NCBI RefSeq assembly: GCF_020447305.1
Contig: NZ_CP095732.1
Location: 806,001 to 870,000, forward strand
From: Abyssibius alkaniclasticus
Lineage (GTDB): Bacteria > Pseudomonadota > Alphaproteobacteria > Rhodobacterales > Rhodobacteraceae
DNA: 64,000 nt
Direction of reading: 5' to 3'
The translations under genes were made by a program, and so were the position numbers. This document shows, in pieces, positions 9,868 to 18,057 of the stretch; position 1 is the first letter of the stretch; each line of letters opens with the position of its first letter. The notes beneath the pieces are model-generated. The model was not told where the DNA came from and did no database searches. It saw only the letters and a program-made list of their open reading frames with translations.

Positions 9868-11259
9868 ATGCCTGCCGATTACATTGTCAAAGACATTGCG
9901 CTCGCCGCCTATGGCCGCAAAGAGCTGGATATTGCCGAAACCGAAATGCCGGGCCTGATGGCGTTGCGCGCCGAATTTGGCGAAAGCAAACCCTTGAGCG
10001 GCGCGCGCATCGTCGGCTCGTTGCATATGACCATCCAGACCGCCGTGCTGATCGAAACCCTGGTGGCTTTGGGGGCCGATGTGCGCTGGGCAAGCTGCAA
10101 CATCTTCTCGACCCAGGACCATGCGGCTGCGGCGATTGCGCAATCCGGCGTGCCGGTTTTTGCCATCAAGGGCCAGAGCCTGACCGAGCATTGGGACTAT
10201 CTTGACCGCTCGTTCATGTTCCCCGAAGGCGCGAACCTCATTCTTGATGATGGCGGCGATGCCACGCTTTACGTGCTGCTGGGTGCGCGCGTTGAAGCCG
10301 GTGAAACCGATCTTATCGCCGTGCCGACCTCGGAAGAAGAAGAGGCGGTATTTGCGCAGATCAGGAAGCGCATGGCCGCCAGCCCCGGCTGGTTCACCAA
10401 AACCCGCGAGGCCATTCAGGGCGTTTCCGAGGAAACCACCACGGGTGTGCATCGGCTTTATGAACTGGTGAAGCAGGGACAACTGCCCTTCCCGGCGATC
10501 AATGTGAATGATTCCGTCACCAAATCGAAATTCGACAATAAATATGGCTGCAAGGAATCGCTGGTCGACGGTATTCGCCGCGCCACCGATACGATGATGG
10601 CCGGCAAGGTTGCCGTCGTTTGCGGCTATGGTGACGTTGGCAAAGGTTCCGCCGCCAGCCTGCGCGGTGCCGGTGCGCGCGTGAAGGTGACAGAGGTCGA
10701 CCCGATCTGCGCGCTTCAGGCCGCGATGGACGGGTTCGAGGTTGTGCTGCTGGAAGATGTCGTTGCCAGCGCCGATATTTTTGTGACCACAACCGGCAAC
10801 AAGGATGTCATCCGCATCGAGCATATGCGCGAGATGAAGGATATGGCGATTGTCGGCAATATCGGCCATTTCGACAATGAGATTCAGGTGGCCGCGTTGC
10901 GCAACCACAAATGGACCAATATCAAGGACCAGGTGGATATGGTCGAAATGCCATCCGGCAGCCGGATTATCCTGCTTTCCCAGGGCCGTTTGCTGAACCT
11001 TGGCAATGCCACGGGCCATCCGAGCTTTGTGATGTCGGCCAGTTTCACCAATCAGGTTCTGGCGCAGATCGAGCTTTGGACCAATGGCGATGCCTATAAG
11101 AACGAGGTCTATATCCTGCCCAAGCATCTGGATGAAAAGGTTGCGCGCCTGCATCTGGACCGGATTGGCGTGAAGCTGACCAGGCTTGACAAGGCACAGG
11201 CCGATTATATCGGCGTATCGCCCGAAGGGCCGTTCAAGCCCGAACATTACCGCTATTAA
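9868..11259 (+). CDS. ahcY: Adenosylhomocysteinase AhcY
   Basis: Hydrolyses S-adenosylhomocysteine to adenosine and homocysteine, closing the methyl cycle. At 463 residues it is the long bacterial form with the insertion around residues 150-190. The NAD-binding loop [10 protein letters not shown] begins at residue 253, and [22 protein letters not shown] and the C-terminal KPEHYRY are canonical. ATG 9868 has AGGGA upstream. It stands alone, followed by a clear terminator. Confidence 0.97.
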   Translation: MPADYIVKDIALAAYGRKELDIAETEMPGLMALRAEFGESKPLSGARIVGSLHMTIQTAVLIETLVALGADVRWASCNIFSTQDHAAAAIAQSGVPVFAIKGQSLTEHWDYLDRSFMFPEGANLILDDGGDATLYVLLGARVEAGETDLIAVPTSEEEEAVFAQIRKRMAASPGWFTKTREAIQGVSEETTTGVHRLYELVKQGQLPFPAINVNDSVTKSKFDNKYGCKESLVDGIRRATDTMMAGKVAVVCGYGDVGKGSAASLRGAGARVKVTEVDPICALQAAMDGFEVVLLEDVVASADIFVTTTGNKDVIRIEHMREMKDMAIVGNIGHFDNEIQVAALRNHKWTNIKDQVDMVEMPSGSRIILLSQGRLLNLGNATGHPSFVMSASFTNQVLAQIELWTNGDAYKNEVYILPKHLDEKVARLHLDRIGVKLTRLDKAQADYIGVSPEGPFKPEHYRY

Positions 11260-11274
11260 GCGGGCAAGCACTGC

Positions 11275-11307
11275 GGCCGGGGTGGGAAACTGCCCCGGCC
11301 TTTTGTT
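11275..11307 (+). terminator. Rho-independent terminator of ahcY
   Basis: Perfect 8-bp stem GGCCGGGG / CCCCGGCC (11275-11282 and 11293-11300) with a 10-nt loop, followed by TTTTGTTT. It lies 16 bp after the ahcY stop. Confidence 0.9.
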
Positions 11308-11352
11308 TACTTCGGGTTAAAAACGGCCCGCATATTTGCGTCAAATGCTGCC

Positions 11353-11580
11353 TATAATCTGCTTGTGCATTTGCGGGCAGTTGCGCGATAAACGGGCCTA
11401 GATGCCGAAGAATTCGGGCCGGGCAACCGGTTGATGGGTGAAGCCCATCGGGAGAATCCCCAAAGTTACAAATCCTTTACGCCATTTGCCCCAAGGGGCA
11501 TTCACGTGGGCGAGGCACCAGCTTTTGATGGCGGTGCTGGGGTGCGGGAGGGCGCGTAGGCCGCGCTCTCCCGTTTCATT
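11353..11580 (+). ncRNA. Candidate structured non-coding RNA between ahcY and the M42 peptidase
   Basis: The 389-bp gap after ahcY has no convincing gene. It has a perfect TATAAT at 11353-11358, with no clear -35, which suggests transcription from about 11365. Several hairpins follow: GATGGG..CCCATC (11431-11447 area), CCGG-GCAA-CCGG, TGCCC..GGGCA, and GCACCAGC paired with GCTGGGGTGC. The last is a 12-bp stem with one G-U pair (11545-11556 with 11562-11573) followed by TTTCATTT, which looks like a terminator. A separate promoter for the next gene lies after it. I could not match it to 6S RNA, tmRNA, SRP RNA or RNase P RNA by eye. The small reading frames here look like shadows. Confidence 0.5.
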
Positions 11581-11589
11581 TGCGGCTGG

Positions 11590-11618
11590 TTGCACCCGTT
11601 TGGGCGCGGCGCTAGGCT
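11590..11618 (+). promoter_or_regulatory. Candidate sigma-70 promoter of the M42 peptidase gene
   Basis: TTGCAC (11590-11595), 17-bp spacer, TAGGCT (11613-11618), 30 bp before the ATG at 11649. Its position after the hairpin at 11545-11573 supports separate transcription of the upstream RNA. Confidence 0.45.
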
Positions 11619-11648
11619 GGGCGGAATTTTCCAGATAGCGGAGCCATT

Positions 11649-12695
11649 ATGAATATCGAACTTCTGCGCAGCCTGTGCGAAACCCCCGGCGTGCCCGGCC
11701 GCGAAGACCGCGTGCGCGCGCTGATCATGCGCGAGGTCGAGGGCCTGTTTGACGAGGTCACAACCGATGCGATGGGCAACCTTCTGTGCCGCCGCGCCCC
11801 GACCAAACCCGCCAATGGCGAGGTGCAGCGCGTAATGCTGGCCTGCCATATGGATGAGATCGGCTTTCTGGTCAGCCATATCGATGCCGATGGGTTCATC
11901 TATGTCGACCCGGTTGGCGGGTTCGACCCGCGCAACCTGTTTTCGCGCCGTGTGCGCATTTGCACACCCGATGGCGACTACCCCGCCGTGATGAATCCCG
12001 GCGGCCGGCCGATCCATATTTCCACGCCCGAAGACCGCAAGAAAATCCCTCAGGTTTCGGAATTCATGCTCGATTGCGGCATGGGCAAGGCGACGGCTGA
12101 CAAGATCCAGATCGGCGATTATGTCGTGATGGAGGAACCCTTTGTCGATATGGGCGAAAAGGTGGTGTCCAAGGCGCTGGACAACCGTATCGCCTGCTGG
12201 CTGGGGATCGAGGTGATCCGCAAGCTGGTGGCCGATCAGGCGACACATGAATGCGAAATCTGGGTGGCCTTTACCTGTCAGGAAGAGGTTGGCCTGCGCG
12301 GGGCGCGCACCTCGGCCTACCATATCAAGCCGCATATCGGTTTCGGCATCGATGTGACCCTGGCCTGCGATACACCCGGCGTGCCCAAGCAGGACACGGT
12401 TACCGTGCAGGGCGAAGGCGTTGGCCTGCATGTGAAAGACAGCAGCTTCATTTCCGACATCGCGCTGGTGGAAGAGGTCGAGGCGCTGGCCAAGGCGCGC
12501 AACATTCCGTTTCAGCGCACGATCTTGCGCGCCGGCGGGCAGGATGGCGCGGCGGCACAGCAGGCCGCGGCCGGTGCGCGCGCAATGGGGATTGTGGTTG
12601 GCACCCGCTATATTCACACGGTCACGGAAATGGCGGCCAAATCCGACCTGGTGGCCGCGCGCGATATTCTGGCGGCCTGGCTGGGCGCGCATTAG
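11649..12695 (+). CDS. M42 family metallopeptidase
   Basis: A 348-residue dinuclear-metal aminopeptidase of family M42 (FrvX/YsdC/glutamyl aminopeptidase type). Metal-binding and catalytic elements are ACHMDEIGFLV (His, Asp), DNRIACWLGIEV (bridging Asp), CQEEVGLRGA (Glu pair) and the Asp of the DVTLACDTPG segment. The final metal-ligand His is in RYIHTVTEM. Such enzymes usually form large dodecameric cytosolic complexes that trim peptides. GGAG lies 5 bases before the ATG. A single-gene unit, convergent with the DMP19-like gene. Confidence 0.9.
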   Translation: MNIELLRSLCETPGVPGREDRVRALIMREVEGLFDEVTTDAMGNLLCRRAPTKPANGEVQRVMLACHMDEIGFLVSHIDADGFIYVDPVGGFDPRNLFSRRVRICTPDGDYPAVMNPGGRPIHISTPEDRKKIPQVSEFMLDCGMGKATADKIQIGDYVVMEEPFVDMGEKVVSKALDNRIACWLGIEVIRKLVADQATHECEIWVAFTCQEEVGLRGARTSAYHIKPHIGFGIDVTLACDTPGVPKQDTVTVQGEGVGLHVKDSSFISDIALVEEVEALAKARNIPFQRTILRAGGQDGAAAQQAAAGARAMGIVVGTRYIHTVTEMAAKSDLVAARDILAAWLGAH

Positions 12696-12726
12696 GCGCT
12701 GTTCAGCGCCCAGACCCACGACCAAG

Positions 12727-12815
12727 GCTGGGGGTTTCACACCCCCAGACCCGATGCTGGAAGCTGGGGGTTTCACACCCCCAGACCCCCGTGGGATATT
12801 TGAGAGCAAAAGATG
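12727..12815 (+). repeat. Two tandem copies of a dispersed hairpin repeat plus conserved tail
   Basis: CTGGGGGTTTCACACCCCCAG occurs twice at a 36-bp period (from 12727 and from 12763). Each copy is a 7-bp stem with a 7-nt loop. The second copy continues into a GGGATATTTGAGAGCAAAAG-type tail. The same unit recurs at 61303. It lies between convergent genes, so a role in transcription termination is likely. Confidence 0.8.
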
Positions 12816-12816
12816 A

Positions 12817-13398
12817 TCAGGCGGGGTTTGTCTGCCGGTGTTTTGCGGCATAGGCATCGGCGGGCCCCAGGTAGAGCGCGGCGCCGCCGATGAGGTTATG
12901 GTTGCCGGTTTGGGCCTTGAACCTGGCGGTTTCTTCAAACTTCATGCGCGCCGTGTCGAATTTGATGCGCTGCTGGCGGGCTTCAAGTTCGAGCGGGAAG
13001 GGCGTGGCGAGCCTGTCCATTGCTGATTGAAGTGTTGCGGCAACCTCTTCCATGCCGATGGCGGCAAAACCGTCGCGCGCCTCGGGCGCGAGAAGGCCGG
13101 TGGGGCTGTTGAAGAATTGCGAAAACCCGCCCGCCGTGACCTCGGTAAAAGCCCAGTGCAGCGCGTAGAGATCCAGCGCGGCTTGCGGCACGCCGGCTTT
13201 GGATGCTTCCCAGGCCGCGGGGCCGTGATAGGGGTCGAGCTGGTCGTAAAAGGGGGTGTAGATATCGGTATAGCCGGGCTGTCTCACCAGCTTGATATTG
13301 ATCAGCCGCAGGATGATGATGAAGGGCACCATCAGCAGCAGGCCAATGGTTGCCGGGATGACCATCAGCAGGTTGAAGGCGGATTTCAGGTGTTTCAT
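12817..13398 (-). CDS. DMP19 family protein (DUF4375)
   Basis: A 193-residue protein. Residues about 8-30 form a membrane helix. The later segment WAFTEVTAGGFSQFFNSPTG followed by LAPEARDGFAAIG matches the DUF4375/DMP19 signature. DMP19 of Neisseria is a DNA-mimic protein, but this member has an N-terminal membrane anchor, so transfer of that role is uncertain. It starts 4 bp after the DUF1761 gene, and both are in the minus-strand run below tsaD-gpsA-EVE. Confidence 0.72.
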   Translation of the reverse strand: MKHLKSAFNLLMVIPATIGLLLMVPFIIILRLINIKLVRQPGYTDIYTPFYDQLDPYHGPAAWEASKAGVPQAALDLYALHWAFTEVTAGGFSQFFNSPTGLLAPEARDGFAAIGMEEVAATLQSAMDRLATPFPLELEARQQRIKFDTARMKFEETARFKAQTGNHNLIGGAALYLGPADAYAAKHRQTNPA

Positions 13399-13401
13399 GC
13401 C

Positions 13402-13809
13402 CTATGCGACCGCCGGAAAGGCGCCGAGAACCGCGCCCATGATCATGCAGCCGATTGTGGAATAGCTGCCATCGATCAGCGTCAGGGCGCGCGGCTTCAT
13501 GCCGAACATGTTGTTCATCACTGTCCAGGGCGTGGCGATAAACAGGCCAAGGCCAAGCCCGGCGAGCGCGCCGCCGCCGATTGTCTGGATTTGCGCACCG
13601 TAAAAGATGTGGCGCATCATGCCGGCCACCGCAACGCTGCACAAAAAGGCGACCACGAAGGTGAAGGCGCCACCGCCCTTGCCCTCGGCGCGCAGCTTTT
13701 CAACGTCGATGCCCGCAGCCGCCTGCCAGGGTTTGGCCAGCGCGATATACCAGACGGCACCAAAGGCAAAACTGGCCAAAGCCGCACCCAAAACGATAAT
13801 ATATTCCAT
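13402..13809 (-). CDS. DUF1761 family membrane protein
   Basis: A 135-residue protein with about four membrane helices. It begins AALASFAFGAVWYIALAKPW, the usual DUF1761 opening, and contains GLGLGLFIATPWTVMNNMFG. No biochemical function is known for the family. It lies between the EVE-domain gene (20-bp gap) and the DMP19-like gene (3-bp gap), which suggests one transcript. Confidence 0.8.
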   Translation of the reverse strand: MEYIIVLGAALASFAFGAVWYIALAKPWQAAAGIDVEKLRAEGKGGGAFTFVVAFLCSVAVAGMMRHIFYGAQIQTIGGGALAGLGLGLFIATPWTVMNNMFGMKPRALTLIDGSYSTIGCMIMGAVLGAFPAVA

Positions 13810-13829
13810 GCTTTATACCTTTCAGACTA

Positions 13830-14249
13830 TTAACCGCGATAGCCGCCCATAGCGCAGACGATCTGCCATTCCTCGGGCGTGACCGGCTGCACCGACAGGC
13901 GCGTGTTGTTGACAAGCACCATATTTGCCAGCCGCGGTTCGGCCTTGCAATCATCAAGCGTTACCGGCTTGGGGAAGGGGCCGACGGCGGCAATATCCAC
14001 GCATTCCCAGCGCGGATCATCGGTGGAGCTGTCGGGATGGGCGCGCGCGATGACCTTGACCACCCCGACCACGCGCTTTTCCTTGATCGAGTGGTAGAAG
14101 AACCCCAGATCGCCCAGCTGCATGGCGCGCATATTGTTGCGGGCCTGATAGTTGCGCACGCCGTCCCATTCCTCGCCAGCTTCGCCGCGCGCGACCTGCG
14201 CATCCCAGCCCCATGTCTCGGGTTCCGATTTGAACAGCCAGTAGTTCAT
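13830..14249 (-). CDS. EVE domain-containing protein
   Basis: A 139-residue protein made of one EVE (PUA-like) domain: YWLFKSEPETWGWD at the start, GVRNYQARNNMRAMQLGD and the YHSIKEKRVVGVVKV core. EVE domains bind modified bases in DNA or RNA; YTH and ASCH are relatives. The gene begins directly against the gpsA stop (14250), so it is co-transcribed with tsaD and gpsA. The target base cannot be read from the sequence. Confidence 0.88.
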   Translation of the reverse strand: MNYWLFKSEPETWGWDAQVARGEAGEEWDGVRNYQARNNMRAMQLGDLGFFYHSIKEKRVVGVVKVIARAHPDSSTDDPRWECVDIAAVGPFPKPVTLDDCKAEPRLANMVLVNNTRLSVQPVTPEEWQIVCAMGGYRG

Positions 14250-15218
14250 TCACGCCTCGTTTGATTTGAGAGGGCGGGCGAGCAACTCGCTCATCGCGCC
14301 GGTAATGTTGATCTGTCCTTCTAGCACGGCGGCGACGGCGGCTGCGATAGGCATTTCCACCCCGCATGTGCCCCCGAGTGCCACGGCAGCGCGCGCCGTG
14401 GCAACACCTTCCTGGGTTTTGCCCGCCGGGCGCGGCAGGCCCTGGCCCAGCGCCAGACCGGCGGCGAAGTTGCGCGACTGGGCCGAGGCGCAGGTGAGCA
14501 TGAGATCGCCAAGGCCGGACAGGCCCGCAAAGGTTTCCGCATCTGCGCCAAGGGCCACGCCAAGCCGGCGCATTTCGGCAAAACCGCGGGTGACAAGCCC
14601 GGCGCGTGCGCTTTCGCCAAGCCCGGCGCCAATGGCCATGCCCGCGGCGATGGCAACGACGTTTTTGAGCGCGCCGCCAAGCTGCGCGCCGGTCGTATCG
14701 GCCGACAGGTAGAGGCGCAGCCGGTCGGTTGAAAGCCGCGTTTGCAGGCTGTGCGCCAGCGCGTTGTCGGCACAGGCCAGCACCAGCGCGGCGGGCAGGC
14801 CACGGGCGATTTCACCTGCAAAGCCGGGGCCGGTCAGCACGGCCAGCGGCGCGCTGGTATGGCGCGCGGCAATATCGGTCTGTGTGGCGAAATGTGTTGC
14901 ATCAATGCCCTTGGCGCACAGCACAAGCGGCGCATCGGGCAGGTTCTGCGCCTGTTCGGCAAGGAATCCATCGCTTTGCTGAGCGGGCAGCGCCAGCAAA
15001 ATGGCCCTGGTTTGCGCAAGATCAGCCAGTGTGGCGGTGGGGTTCAGGCTTGCGGGCAGGCTGACACCCGGCAGATAGCGGGTATTTTCGCGCGCCTGTG
15101 CCATTTCGGCCATAGCTGTTGCATTTCGGCCCCAAAGCCGCACATCCACCCCGTTGCGCGCTATGGCAACGGCAAGGGCCGAGCCGAATGCGCCGGCGCC
15201 AATCACCGCGATGCTCAT
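14250..15218 (-). CDS. gpsA: NAD(P)H-dependent glycerol-3-phosphate dehydrogenase
   Basis: Makes sn-glycerol 3-phosphate from dihydroxyacetone phosphate for phospholipid synthesis. The N-terminal Rossmann loop is [12 protein letters not shown], the conserved CAKGI motif is present, and [19 protein letters not shown] holds the catalytic lysine. [12 protein letters not shown] closes the substrate region. Its length of 322 residues is normal. It overlaps the tsaD stop by 4 bp (15215-15218). Confidence 0.95.
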   Translation of the reverse strand: MSIAVIGAGAFGSALAVAIARNGVDVRLWGRNATAMAEMAQARENTRYLPGVSLPASLNPTATLADLAQTRAILLALPAQQSDGFLAEQAQNLPDAPLVLCAKGIDATHFATQTDIAARHTSAPLAVLTGPGFAGEIARGLPAALVLACADNALAHSLQTRLSTDRLRLYLSADTTGAQLGGALKNVVAIAAGMAIGAGLGESARAGLVTRGFAEMRRLGVALGADAETFAGLSGLGDLMLTCASAQSRNFAAGLALGQGLPRPAGKTQEGVATARAAVALGGTCGVEMPIAAAVAAVLEGQINITGAMSELLARPLKSNEA

Positions 15219-16297
15219 GCTTTAGGCCCCTTCTTGCCATAGCCGAGCATGGGCGCGGCGATTGCGTCCAGCGGCCAGCGCGGGCGGGCGGAAAAGGCCA
15301 GGCCATCGGGGCCACGCCGGGCCAGCTGCTCGTGGCCCGCCCAGGCGATCATGGCGGCATTATCGGTGCAGAGCGGCAGCGGCGGCAACACAAGCCCGGC
15401 GCCCGCCTCGGCCGCAACCGCGCCAATGGCGGCGCGAATGGTTTCATTCGCGGCGACGCCCCCCGCCACGGCCAGCCGCGCCGCATTGCCAAAGCGGTGT
15501 TCAAATTCCTGCAACGCCGCGCGGGTTTTGGCGGCCAGGCTTTCGGCCACAGCCGCCTGAAAGCCTGCGCAAATATCGGCAATGTCTTGCGGGTAAAGCC
15601 CGCCTTGGTCTGCCTCCAGCTTTTCGCGCAGCCGCCGCACAGCGGTTTTGAGGCCGGAAAAGGACATATCGCAACCGTCACGGTCGGCCAGCGGGCGGGG
15701 GAGCTTGAAGCGGGTCGCATCGCCGGACCTGGCCGCCGCCTCGACCAATGGCCCGCCGGGATAGCCCAGGCCCAGCAGGCGGGCGACCTTGTCAAACGCC
15801 TCGCCCGGGGCATCGTCGATCGTGCCGCCAAGCCTATGAAAGCTTTCGGCGCTGCTAACGGCAATAAACTGGCAATGCCCGCCAGAGACGAGCAACATCA
15901 GGTAGGGATAGGCAAGCCGGTGCGTCAGCCGCGGGGTCAGCGCATGGCCCGCCAGATGGTTCACCGCAATCAGCGGCTTGCCCGTGGCCGCGGCCAGCCC
16001 CTTGGCGAACATCACGCCCGACAGCACGCCGCCGATCAGCCCCGGCCCGGCGGTTACGGCCAGCGCGTCGACATCGCCCAGCTTCAGCCCCGCCTTGTCC
16101 AACGCGGCCTGCGTGGCAATATCCAGCCGTTCGGCATGGGCGCGGGCGGCAATTTCCGGCACGACACCGCCAAAGCCTTCGTGCAGGGCATTCTGCCCCA
16201 TCACAATGCTGGCCAGCACGCTGCCATCGCTGCGCACAAGGGCGGCGGCCGTGTCATCGCACGAGCTTTCAATGCCAAGGATCGTCTTGATCAACAT
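15215..16297 (-). CDS. tsaD: tRNA N6-threonylcarbamoyladenosine synthase subunit TsaD
   Basis: Transfers the threonylcarbamoyl group to A37 of ANN-reading tRNAs, together with TsaB and TsaE. An ASKHA-fold protein of 360 residues. It shows [14 protein letters not shown] at the start, TAGPGLIGG, the iron-binding HLAGH (His114, His118) and [12 protein letters not shown]. The start at 16297 is 52 bp from the divergent hemC start. First gene of the tsaD-gpsA-EVE run. Confidence 0.96.
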   Translation of the reverse strand: MLIKTILGIESSCDDTAAALVRSDGSVLASIVMGQNALHEGFGGVVPEIAARAHAERLDIATQAALDKAGLKLGDVDALAVTAGPGLIGGVLSGVMFAKGLAAATGKPLIAVNHLAGHALTPRLTHRLAYPYLMLLVSGGHCQFIAVSSAESFHRLGGTIDDAPGEAFDKVARLLGLGYPGGPLVEAAARSGDATRFKLPRPLADRDGCDMSFSGLKTAVRRLREKLEADQGGLYPQDIADICAGFQAAVAESLAAKTRAALQEFEHRFGNAARLAVAGGVAANETIRAAIGAVAAEAGAGLVLPPLPLCTDNAAMIAWAGHEQLARRGPDGLAFSARPRWPLDAIAAPMLGYGKKGPKA

Positions 16298-16313
16298 GCG
16301 GCCATTCCGGCAA

Positions 16314-16342
16314 TTGCACCAAAGTCACTATCGGGGTAACAC
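16314..16342 (+). promoter_or_regulatory. Candidate promoter of hemC (possibly giving a leaderless mRNA)
   Basis: TTGCAC (16314-16319), 17-bp spacer, TAACAC (16337-16342). The expected transcription start falls at about the hemC ATG (16350), and no ribosome-binding site precedes that ATG. Confidence 0.42.
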
Positions 16343-16349
16343 CCAGCCT

Positions 16350-17282
16350 ATGGGCATTCAATACAACACATCCAGACTTCTGAAAATCGGCACGCGCGGC
16401 AGCCCGCTGGCGCTGGCACAGGCGCATGAAACCCGCGACCGGCTGATGGCGGCGCATGGCATGGCGGCCGCGCAGTTCGAGATTGTGGTGATCAAGACCA
16501 CGGGCGACGCTGTGCAAGACCGATCGCTGAGCGAAATTGGCGGCAAGGGGCTGTTTACCAAGGAAATCGAAGAGGCGCTGCTGGATGGAAGCATCGACAT
16601 CGCCGTGCATTCGATGAAGGACATGCCCACATTTCTGCCCGATGGGCTGGCGCTCAGCACCTATCTGCCGCGCGAAGACATGCGCGATGCGTTCATTTCA
16701 CGGCGGTTTGCGGGCATTGCCGAGCTGCCAATGGGCGCCGTGGTTGGCACATCGAGCCTGCGACGGCGCGCCCAGCTTTTGGCCCGTCGCCCCGATTTGC
16801 GGGTGGTGGAGTTTCGCGGCAATGTGCAAACCCGCCTGCGCAAGCTCGATGAAGGTGTGGCCGAGGCGACGTTTCTGGCCTGTGCCGGGCTGAACCGGCT
16901 GGGGATGGCGGAAATCGCCAAACCCATTGATGCGCGCGATATGCTGCCCGCCGTTGCCCAGGGCGCGATTGGCATTGAACAGCGCATTGGCGATGATCCT
17001 GTCTTTAGGCTGCTTGCTTTGCTCGACCACGGTGAAACCCGGCTGCAACTGGCGGCGGAACGCGCGTTTCTGGCGGCGCTCGATGGTTCCTGCCGCACGC
17101 CGATCGCCGCATTGGCGCAGCGTGTGGGCGACAGGTTGCAGCTTCACGGTGAAATTCTGCGCCCCGATGGCAGTATCCGCCATGCCGGGGTGTGGGACTG
17201 CGCCCCCGATGAGGCGGCCGCAATGGGTGCAGCGGCTGGCCAAGAGCTGAAACAGCGCGCCGGGCCGGGCTTCCTTGACTAG
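16350..17282 (+). CDS. hemC: Hydroxymethylbilane synthase (porphobilinogen deaminase)
   Basis: Condenses four porphobilinogen units into hydroxymethylbilane in tetrapyrrole synthesis. 310 residues. KIGTRGSPLALAQAHE opens the protein, GGKGLFTKEIEEALL and AVHSMKDMP are present, and the dipyrromethane-cofactor cysteine is Cys248 in LDGSCRTPIA. I chose ATG 16350; the frame stays open far upstream, but that part lies opposite tsaD and is not coding. hemD overlaps the end by 8 bp. Confidence 0.96.
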   Translation: MGIQYNTSRLLKIGTRGSPLALAQAHETRDRLMAAHGMAAAQFEIVVIKTTGDAVQDRSLSEIGGKGLFTKEIEEALLDGSIDIAVHSMKDMPTFLPDGLALSTYLPREDMRDAFISRRFAGIAELPMGAVVGTSSLRRRAQLLARRPDLRVVEFRGNVQTRLRKLDEGVAEATFLACAGLNRLGMAEIAKPIDARDMLPAVAQGAIGIEQRIGDDPVFRLLALLDHGETRLQLAAERAFLAALDGSCRTPIAALAQRVGDRLQLHGEILRPDGSIRHAGVWDCAPDEAAAMGAAAGQELKQRAGPGFLD

Positions 17283-17958
17283 AACGCTGCTTCTAACCCG
17301 GCCCCTGGCCGATTCGCAGGCCTTCGCCGCCCGCCTGCCCCAAGGCTGGCGCGCCCATATCGCACCCATGCAGGACATGCGCGACCTGCCCGCTTCGCCC
17401 GATTTCGCACAGGCTGATGCGCTGGTCTTCACCTCGCAAAACGGCGTGCGCAGCTTTGCATCGCGCTGGGCGCTGCGCGATTTGCCCGCCTTTTGTGTGG
17501 GTCCGGCCACGGCAGACATGGCCGAAAGCCTTGGCTTGCGTGCGATTGCCGCGCAGGGCGATTTGCCGAGCCTTGCCGCCCTGTTGGCGCTACAGCCCGC
17601 GCAAAACCTGCTTTATCTGCATGGCAGGCATGTCAGCGGCGATTTGGCACAGGCGCTGGCGGGCAGCGGCCATTTCTTGCAAAGCCACGCAATTTACGAC
17701 CAGCAGGCCCGTGGGCTGGATGCGGCGACACAGCGCGCCCTGACGGCGGGAAAGATCCATGCGGTTGCCCTGTTTTCGCCCCGTTCCGCGCGGCTTCTGG
17801 CCGAATCCCTGCCCGATGGCGCTTTGCTGCATTGCTTTTGTTTGTCGCAGAATGTGGCAGATGCGGCGCAAGGCCTTGGCACAAGCAGCGTTGCCGCCGA
17901 ACCAAGCGCGGCGGCGCTATTGGCGATAATCGGCGCAAGTGCGGGCCGATTTCGCTGA
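17275..17958 (+). CDS. hemD: Uroporphyrinogen-III synthase HemD
   Basis: Closes and inverts ring D of hydroxymethylbilane to give uroporphyrinogen III. 227 residues of the poorly conserved HemD fold: TRTLLLTRPLADSQAFA at the start, DALVFTSQNGVRSF and CVGPATADMAESLG in the middle, and ALFSPRSARLL later. The start is TTG at 17275, inside the end of hemC, which implies translational coupling. Assignment rests on the motifs and on adjacency to hemC. Confidence 0.9.
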   Translation: MTRTLLLTRPLADSQAFAARLPQGWRAHIAPMQDMRDLPASPDFAQADALVFTSQNGVRSFASRWALRDLPAFCVGPATADMAESLGLRAIAAQGDLPSLAALLALQPAQNLLYLHGRHVSGDLAQALAGSGHFLQSHAIYDQQARGLDAATQRALTAGKIHAVALFSPRSARLLAESLPDGALLHCFCLSQNVADAAQGLGTSSVAAEPSAAALLAIIGASAGRFR

Positions 17959-17985
17959 AAACAGCGTTTTGCCGCAAGCCCCGCC

Positions 17986-18014
17986 TTGTTGCTGCGCGGC
18001 CTAGCCCCTAAACT
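17986..18014 (+). promoter_or_regulatory. Candidate promoter of the Mic60-HemY pair
   Basis: TTGTTG (17986-17991), 17-bp spacer, TAAACT (18009-18014), 44 bp before ATG 18058. It suggests transcription separate from hemCD. Confidence 0.35.
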
Positions 18015-18057
18015 TAGCTAAACCGGCACATTCGTGCCCGATGAGCAAAGGCGCGCA

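Noticed and set aside
9832-11271. 479-residue minus-strand frame opposite ahcY
   Set aside because: Antisense shadow of a certain gene, with no recognisable domain.
11353-11580. 6S RNA, tmRNA, SRP RNA or RNase P RNA as identity of the candidate RNA
   Set aside because: No conserved sequence of these RNAs could be found by eye; the 6S alternative is not excluded but unsupported.
11398-11638. Small protein genes (65 and 66 codons on the two strands) in the gap after ahcY
   Set aside because: No ribosome-binding sites, mutually overlapping, and they run through the hairpins; a structured RNA explains the region better.
12727-12790. CRISPR array from the 36-bp-spaced repeats
   Set aside because: Only two copies, spacer of about 15 bp, and the unit recurs alone elsewhere without cas genes.
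15978-16349. Upstream extension of the hemC frame
   Set aside because: Antisense to tsaD and without family similarity; HemC homologues start near KIGTRGSPLA.
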